From JBDGYE01 sp039584255 (lineage in GTDB: Bacteria; Gemmatimonadota; Gemmatimonadetes; Palauibacterales; Palauibacteraceae): a DNA stretch of 9,337 nucleotides. Shown in pieces: positions 6,658 to 9,337 of this stretch. Every line of letters begins with the position of its first letter. The first letter of the stretch is position 1. The DNA lies in assembly GCA_039584255.1 (NCBI GenBank), contig JBDGYE010000102.1, positions 1 to 9,337 on the forward strand, in the 5' to 3' direction. A program made the position numbers and the translations under genes. The notes below the pieces were generated by a model. The model saw nothing but the letters and a program-made list of their open reading frames with translations, did not search any database and was not told the DNA's origin.

Positions 6658-7706
6658 TGATGCTGCCGCTTATCTCCCTCCTCGCTGCGCTGGGCGGACC
6701 GCCCGACTCCGCCGCCCCTGCCCACGGCTCGGTGCAGGACGAGCCGGTGATCGTCACCTCACTCACGACATACGCCGCCATCGCGAGGGAGATCGTCGGC
6801 GACAGAGGAGCGGTTTCTGCGATCGCCGACGGGGCGGAGAACCCGCACTTCGTGATGCCACGCCCGAGTCTCGTTCTCCAGCTCCGGAACGCCGACATGT
6901 TCGTCGTGACGGGACTGGACCTCGAGCTGTGGGTGCCTGCTTTGGTCGACAGGGCCAACAACGCCAACGTGCGTCCGGGAAACAGGGGCTACGTTCGAGC
7001 CGTCGATGGCATCGCCCTTCTGGATGTGCCGGAATCGGTGAGCCGGGCCGGCGGCGACATCCACGTGTTCGGGAATCCTCATATCTGGACATCGCCCGTC
7101 AATGCCGTGCTCATCGGGCGCAACATCCTGGCCGGAGTGAAGCGCGTATCGCCGGAGAACGCGAAGTACTACGAGGGCAGATACGAAGCGTGGAAGGAGA
7201 AGGTCATCCGGGCCCTCGCCGGTGACGAGATCGTCGATCTCCTGGGCGCGGAAGCCGTGTTCAAGCTGGCCCGAGACAACCGACTGTTGGGCTTTCTGGA
7301 GTCCGAGAGCTACCAGGGCCGGCCGCTCATGGAGCGTCTCGGCGGGTGGCTGGGGCAGGGTGCCCCGTTCCGAGGCCGCCGTATGGTGTGCTACCATAAG
7401 GAGTGGGACTACTTCAGCCGCGTCTTCGACGTCGCGTGTGATGCATATGTGGAGTCGAAGCCCGGAATACCCCCCACCCCGCGACACGTGGCAGAAGTGA
7501 TCGGTCTCATGCGCGATCACGACATCCGGGTGCTCCTCTCGACGAATTACTTCGACCGGAAGCAGGTGGAGTCGGTGGCCGACCGCACCGGAGCCGTGGC
7601 CGTGATCGTGCCCTCCAACACCGAGGGTGCCCCGGAGATCCTGACGTACACCGAGCTGGTGGATCTGTGGGTGCGGGAACTGGCCACCGCATTCGAGGGC
7701 GACTGA
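6657..7706 (+). CDS. Metal ABC transporter substrate-binding protein (ZnuA/TroA-like)
   Basis: A 349-residue periplasmic cluster A-I binding protein. A short hydrophobic leader is followed at about residue 30 by the first strand of the fold (VIVTSLTTYAAIAREIVGD). H64 in the ENPH motif, H142 in NPHIW and H247 in CYHKEWDYF correspond to the three histidine metal ligands of the family, and LDLELWVPALVDRA matches the conserved GxxLE-W helix. The usual fourth ligand (Asp/Glu near the C-terminus) is not clear: the equivalent region reads VPSNTEG. There is no His-rich loop as in enteric ZnuA. Zn is the most likely substrate, though Mn or Fe cannot be excluded. ATG 6657 overlaps the porin stop by one base; a second ATG follows immediately at 6660. 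An extra segment of about 30-40 residues between H142 and H247 sets it apart from classical ZnuA. Confidence 0.88.
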   Translation: MMLPLISLLAALGGPPDSAAPAHGSVQDEPVIVTSLTTYAAIAREIVGDRGAVSAIADGAENPHFVMPRPSLVLQLRNADMFVVTGLDLELWVPALVDRANNANVRPGNRGYVRAVDGIALLDVPESVSRAGGDIHVFGNPHIWTSPVNAVLIGRNILAGVKRVSPENAKYYEGRYEAWKEKVIRALAGDEIVDLLGAEAVFKLARDNRLLGFLESESYQGRPLMERLGGWLGQGAPFRGRRMVCYHKEWDYFSRVFDVACDAYVESKPGIPPTPRHVAEVIGLMRDHDIRVLLSTNYFDRKQVESVADRTGAVAVIVPSNTEGAPEILTYTELVDLWVRELATAFEGD

Positions 7707-7765
7707 TGGCGGGACGTCTGCCGGCCGTGCAGCAGCTCGCGGCAAGAGAGATCAGGGCCGGGTAG
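7706..7765 (+). CDS. 19-codon reading frame in place of the missing ABC ATPase
   Basis: ATG 7706 overlaps the binding-protein stop codon by one base (TGATG), the same coupling used by the porin/binding-protein pair. It reads MAGRLPAVQQLAAREIRAG and stops with TAG at 7763-7765. No Walker A or other ATPase motif is visible. It may be the relic of a deleted ATPase gene, a short coupling peptide, or chance. The permease starts 33 nt after its stop. Confidence 0.3.
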   Translation: MAGRLPAVQQLAAREIRAG

Positions 7766-7798
7766 GAAGCGGCTCCCAAGGGAAACCGAGGAGAGAGC

Positions 7799-8698
7799 AT
7801 GTCTGAGATGCTTCAGCTCATGATCGCCCCGTTCGTCGCTTCCATGGTACTCGTAGCGATGCTGGCATACCTGGGCGTCCATATCATCGCCCGCGGTGTG
7901 ATCTTCGTGGACCTGGCGCTGGCGCAGATGGCTGCGCTCGGATCGACCTTCGCGTTGCTGCTCCACGTCAGCCCCGACTCGGCAGCCGGGTACGGGTTCG
8001 CTCTCGCGTTCACCACCCTCGGTGCATTCGTGTTCGCACTCACACGGGAGAAGCGAAAGGATCGCCGTGTTCCGCAGGAGGCGATCATCGGCGTCGTCTA
8101 CATCGTCGCCACCGCCGCGGCTATCCTCATGGCCGATCGAACCCCGGCAGGCGGTGAGGCCATCAGGGAGGTCCTCGTCGGAAGCCTCCTGTGGGTGAAC
8201 TGGAAGACGATCGGGAGCGTCGCCGTGATCTACGCACTGGTCGGCCTCTTCCAGTGGCTGCTGAGAAAGCGGTTCCTGACCATCTCACTTCACGAGCACG
8301 AGGCAGAGGAAAGGGGCTGGAACATCCGCTGGTGGGATTTCCTGTTCTACGTCTCGTTCGGAGTGGTGATCACGTTGGCCGTGCCATTGGCCGGCGTGCT
8401 GCTGGTCTTCACCTTCCTGGTCGTCCCGGCCGCGGTGGCGTTCCTCTTCACCCGCAGCGCGTCGGGCCTCCTGGCGATCAGCTGGGGGGTGTCGGCGGTG
8501 GCATCGGCGGTGGGCCTGGCGGCGTCGTTCAGGTTCGACCTGCCGACCGGTCCGCTCATGGTCTGCGTCTTTGGCGGACTCCTCGTGGTGGCGTGGATCG
8601 CCCACGGGGCCCTCGAGTGGCGTGGGCCACGTAAAGAGAGATCGAGCGATCTGATCGAGGCCGACGAGCCGTTGACAGAAACCGCAGTTCCGGGGTAG
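7799..8698 (+). CDS. Metal ABC transporter permease (ABC-3 family, ZnuB-like)
   Basis: A 299-residue inner-membrane permease with about eight hydrophobic segments. The ABC-3 hallmark 'G-V-L-L-V-F-T-F-L-V-V-P-A-A-V-A' is near residues 198-213, and the first part (YLGVHIIARGVIFVDLALAQMAALG) matches the conserved N-terminal helices of ZnuB/MntB-type permeases. A cytoplasmic loop has HEHEAEERGW where relatives carry a conserved acidic-Ala-Gly coupling segment that contacts the ATPase. The last 25 residues are charged and cytoplasmic. ATG 7799 follows GAGGAGAG. It pairs with the binding protein 92 nt upstream. No ATPase gene adjoins it, so the energy-coupling subunit must be encoded elsewhere if the transporter works. 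The stop codon TAG is part of a promoter -10 element for the tRNA cluster. Confidence 0.88.
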   Translation: MSEMLQLMIAPFVASMVLVAMLAYLGVHIIARGVIFVDLALAQMAALGSTFALLLHVSPDSAAGYGFALAFTTLGAFVFALTREKRKDRRVPQEAIIGVVYIVATAAAILMADRTPAGGEAIREVLVGSLLWVNWKTIGSVAVIYALVGLFQWLLRKRFLTISLHEHEAEERGWNIRWWDFLFYVSFGVVITLAVPLAGVLLVFTFLVVPAAVAFLFTRSASGLLAISWGVSAVASAVGLAASFRFDLPTGPLMVCVFGGLLVVAWIAHGALEWRGPRKERSSDLIEADEPLTETAVPG

Positions 8699-8701
8699 AA
8701 T
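8672..8701 (+). promoter_or_regulatory. Sigma70-type promoter facing the tRNA cluster
   Basis: TTGACA (8672-8677, perfect -35) is followed after 18 nt by TAGAAT (8696-8701), a five-of-six -10. It lies within the last codons of the permease gene, and the -10 includes its TAG stop. Transcription would start near 8708 and run into the tRNA region. This is the best promoter match in the window. Confidence 0.7.
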
Positions 8702-8710
8702 CCGATCCAT

Positions 8711-8746
8711 GCGGAGCCAGCCCACGAGGGGTGCGGCTCCGCTTTT
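8711..8746 (+). terminator. Terminator-like hairpin after the permease gene
   Basis: GCGGAGCC (8711-8718) pairs with GGCTCCGC (8735-8742), with a further CCC/GGG pair inside, followed by TTTT (8743-8746). It begins 12 nt after the permease stop and could end the metal-uptake transcript. It also lies just after the predicted start of the tRNA-directed promoter, so it may act as a leader or attenuator for that transcript. The U-run is short. A second hairpin, TTCGCC...GGCGAA (8745-8761), follows directly. Confidence 0.55.
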
Positions 8747-8774
8747 CGCCTTAGCGGCGAAGCATGCGGAGCAT

Positions 8775-8792
8775 GCGGGTGTAGCTCAGTTG
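8775..8792 (+). pseudogene. Truncated 5' copy of tRNA-Gly(GCC)
   Basis: The 18 nt GCGGGTGTAGCTCAGTTG are identical to the first 18 nt of the intact tRNA-Gly(GCC) at 8883, exactly 108 nt downstream. Identity extends 9 nt upstream as well (27 nt in total). The copy stops inside the D-loop between the two conserved Gs and continues into a twin-hairpin sequence; no anticodon arm, T arm or matching 3' acceptor strand follows. Confidence 0.85.
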
Positions 8793-8846
8793 TTCGCAGG
8801 CTTTGCCTGCTCAATGTCGCGACTTCGCCGCGACAGGGTAGAGGCA
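8781..8846 (+). repeat. 66-nt twin-hairpin repeat, copy A
   Basis: This stretch is identical to 9153-9218. It begins with the tRNA segment GTAGCTCAGTTG, then carries hairpin 1 (GCAGGC-TTT-GCCTGC, 8796-8810), hairpin 2 (TGTCGCG/CGCGACA, 8815-8835) and the box GGGTAGAGGCA (8836-8846). Similarity continues about 10 nt further with one change. The function is unknown. Confidence 0.85.
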
Positions 8847-8882
8847 GGGTCGGCTTCGCGTCCATGGTGGTTCGCGGAGCAT

Positions 8883-8958
8883 GCGGGTGTAGCTCAGTTG
8901 GTAGAGCGCAACCTTGCCAAGGTTGAGGTCGCCGGTTCGAGCCCGGTCACCCGCTCCA
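8883..8958 (+). tRNA. tRNA-Gly(GCC)
   Basis: A full cloverleaf: acceptor GCGGGTG/CACCCGC, D stem GCTC/GAGC, anticodon stem CAACC/GGTTG with loop TTGCCAA (anticodon GCC), and T stem GCCGG/CCGGT around TTCGAGC. The discriminator is T and the 3' CCA is encoded. It reads GGC/GGT glycine codons. The next tRNA starts at the very next base, so processing must cut exactly between them. Its 5' end is duplicated 108 nt upstream. Confidence 0.97.
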
Positions 8959-9032
8959 GGGGCGGTAGCTCAGCTGGCTAGAGCGCTGCGTTCACATCGC
9001 AGAAGTCGGGGGTTCGAGTCCCTCCCGCCCCA
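8959..9032 (+). tRNA. tRNA-Val(CAC)
   Basis: A full cloverleaf: acceptor GGGGCGG/CCGCCCC, D stem GCTC/GAGC, anticodon stem CTGCG/CGCAG with loop TTCACAT (anticodon CAC), and T stem GGGGG/CCCTC with one G-T pair. The discriminator is A; CCA is not encoded (TCG follows), unlike the preceding tRNA-Gly. It starts directly after the CCA of tRNA-Gly(GCC), so the two are surely co-transcribed. Confidence 0.96.
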
Positions 9033-9045
9033 TCGCGTTGCTGTT

Positions 9046-9094
9046 TTCCGCTCCTCGCTTCGCTCGCGGAATCGCGCGTTGCGAAAGCCGCAAC
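9046..9094 (+). repeat. Diverged twin hairpins after tRNA-Val
   Basis: TTCCGC (9046-9051) pairs with GCGGAA (9066-9071), then GTTGCG (9078-9083) pairs with CGCAAC (9089-9094) around AAAGC. The sequence differs from the 66-nt repeats, but the plan is the same: two adjacent hairpins followed within a few bases by GGGTAGAGGCA. It could help end or process the Gly-Val transcript, though no T-run follows. Confidence 0.55.
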
Positions 9095-9108
9095 CGCTAG
9101 GGTAGAGG
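9079..9108 (+). promoter_or_regulatory. Promoter-like element before the second tRNA-Gly region
   Basis: TTGCGA (9079-9084) and TAGAGG (9103-9108) are 18 nt apart, the same spacing as the strong promoter at 8672, and the spacers share CCGCA and GGG before the -10. Both hexamers are weaker than at 8672. The -35 sits in a hairpin arm. The start of the truncated tRNA copy lies 39 nt after the end of the box. Confidence 0.4.
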
Positions 9109-9120
9109 CAGGATCGGTTT
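9100..9120 (+). repeat. Conserved GGGTAGAGGCA box, third copy
   Basis: This 21-nt block (GGGTAGAGGCAGGATCGG and then TTT) recurs with few changes at 8836-8856 and 9208-9228. In all three cases the end of TAGAGG is exactly 39 nt before the first base of a tRNA-Gly 5' end. Here it occurs without the tRNA segment and 66-nt repeat in front, so it is an independent module, perhaps a -10 or leader element. Confidence 0.6.
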
Positions 9121-9146
9121 CACATCCTCAGTGATTTGCGGAGTTT

Positions 9147-9164
9147 GCGGGCGTAGCTCAGTTG
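9147..9164 (+). pseudogene. Truncated 5' copy of tRNA-Gly(CCC)
   Basis: The 18 nt GCGGGCGTAGCTCAGTTG equal the first 18 nt of tRNA-Gly(CCC) at 9255, again exactly 108 nt downstream; identity extends 5 nt upstream (23 nt). It carries C at position 6 like its own tRNA, not T like the GCC copy. It breaks off at the same D-loop point as the copy at 8775 and leads into the same twin-hairpin repeat. Confidence 0.85.
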
Positions 9165-9218
9165 TTCGCAGGCTTTGCCTGCTCAATGTCGCGACTTCGC
9201 CGCGACAGGGTAGAGGCA
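9153..9218 (+). repeat. 66-nt twin-hairpin repeat, copy B
   Basis: Identical to 8781-8846, 372 nt away. It has the same hairpins (9168-9182 and 9187-9207) and the same GGGTAGAGGCA box (9208-9218). After one mismatch nine more bases match, then the copies diverge into leader sequence that resembles each other only loosely. Confidence 0.85.
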
Positions 9219-9254
9219 AGGTCGGCTTGGCGAGCGCTCAGGTATTCGAAGTTT

Positions 9255-9327
<73 letters not shown>

Positions 9328-9337
9328 TACAGATAAG

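Noticed and set aside
6759..7745. A 328-codon open frame antisense to the binding-protein gene
   Set aside because: It mirrors the third-position GC bias of the real gene and lacks any motif or good start.
8775..8846. A tRNA-Gly interrupted by a D-loop intron
   Set aside because: Removing the twin-hairpin sequence does not give a tRNA: after GTAGAGG there is no anticodon arm, T arm or 3' acceptor strand. The GGGTAGAGGCA block also occurs at 9100 away from tRNA sequence, so it is not the continuation of the D arm.
8709..9105. Short open frames running through the tRNA cluster
   Set aside because: Their proteins (containing GVAQLVERNLAKVEVAGSSPVTRS-like text in pieces) are the well-known false translation of tRNA genes.
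8775..9218. A CRISPR array
   Set aside because: There are only two copies of the 66-nt repeat, 372 nt apart, with tRNA genes between them and no cas genes.

Overview
This is a GC-rich, gene-dense stretch of bacterial chromosome. The organism is probably Gram-negative: one gene encodes an outer-membrane beta-barrel with a signal peptide, and a DedA/VTT-type membrane protein is also present. Gene content and base composition would fit Gemmatimonadota or a similar deep-branching phylum, but that placement is an inference from general look and not from a marker gene. The window contains no rRNA, transposase, phage gene or CRISPR array.

Layout. Positions 1-76 hold the last codons of a probable alpha-glucan phosphorylase, convergent with a TrmJ-like SPOUT RNA methyltransferase (951 to 73, minus). 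Divergent from that is a large polytopic membrane protein with a GT-C-like look (1010-2506). Its 3' end overlaps, tail to tail, a small double zinc-ribbon protein (2720 to 2457, minus). After a 250-nt divergent spacer come a DedA/VTT-type membrane protein (2971-3741) and a radical SAM enzyme with a Twitch-like auxiliary-cluster domain (3826-4833).

The next block (about 4930-8700) is a metal-uptake locus, most likely for zinc. In order it has a 22-bp inverted repeat (candidate operator), a small exported His/Cys protein, an outer-membrane porin with an N-terminal coiled coil, a ZnuA/TroA-like substrate-binding protein with three visible His ligands, and a ZnuB-like ABC-3 permease. Together these could move a metal across the outer membrane, through the periplasm and across the inner membrane. 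The ATPase expected between binding protein and permease is absent; a 19-codon reading frame, start-stop coupled to the binding-protein gene, lies there instead.

The last 640 nt are a tRNA cluster: Gly(GCC), Val(CAC) and Gly(CCC). Upstream of each glycine tRNA, exactly 108 nt before it, lies an 18-nt copy of that tRNA's own 5' end. This copy breaks off between the two Gs of the D-loop and continues into a twin-hairpin sequence. A 66-nt stretch covering part of this is identical at the two sites. A third, diverged version of the leader lies between Val and the last Gly. A good sigma70-type promoter overlapping the permease stop codon probably drives the cluster. This duplicated tRNA-5'-end/twin-hairpin module is the most unusual structure in the window.
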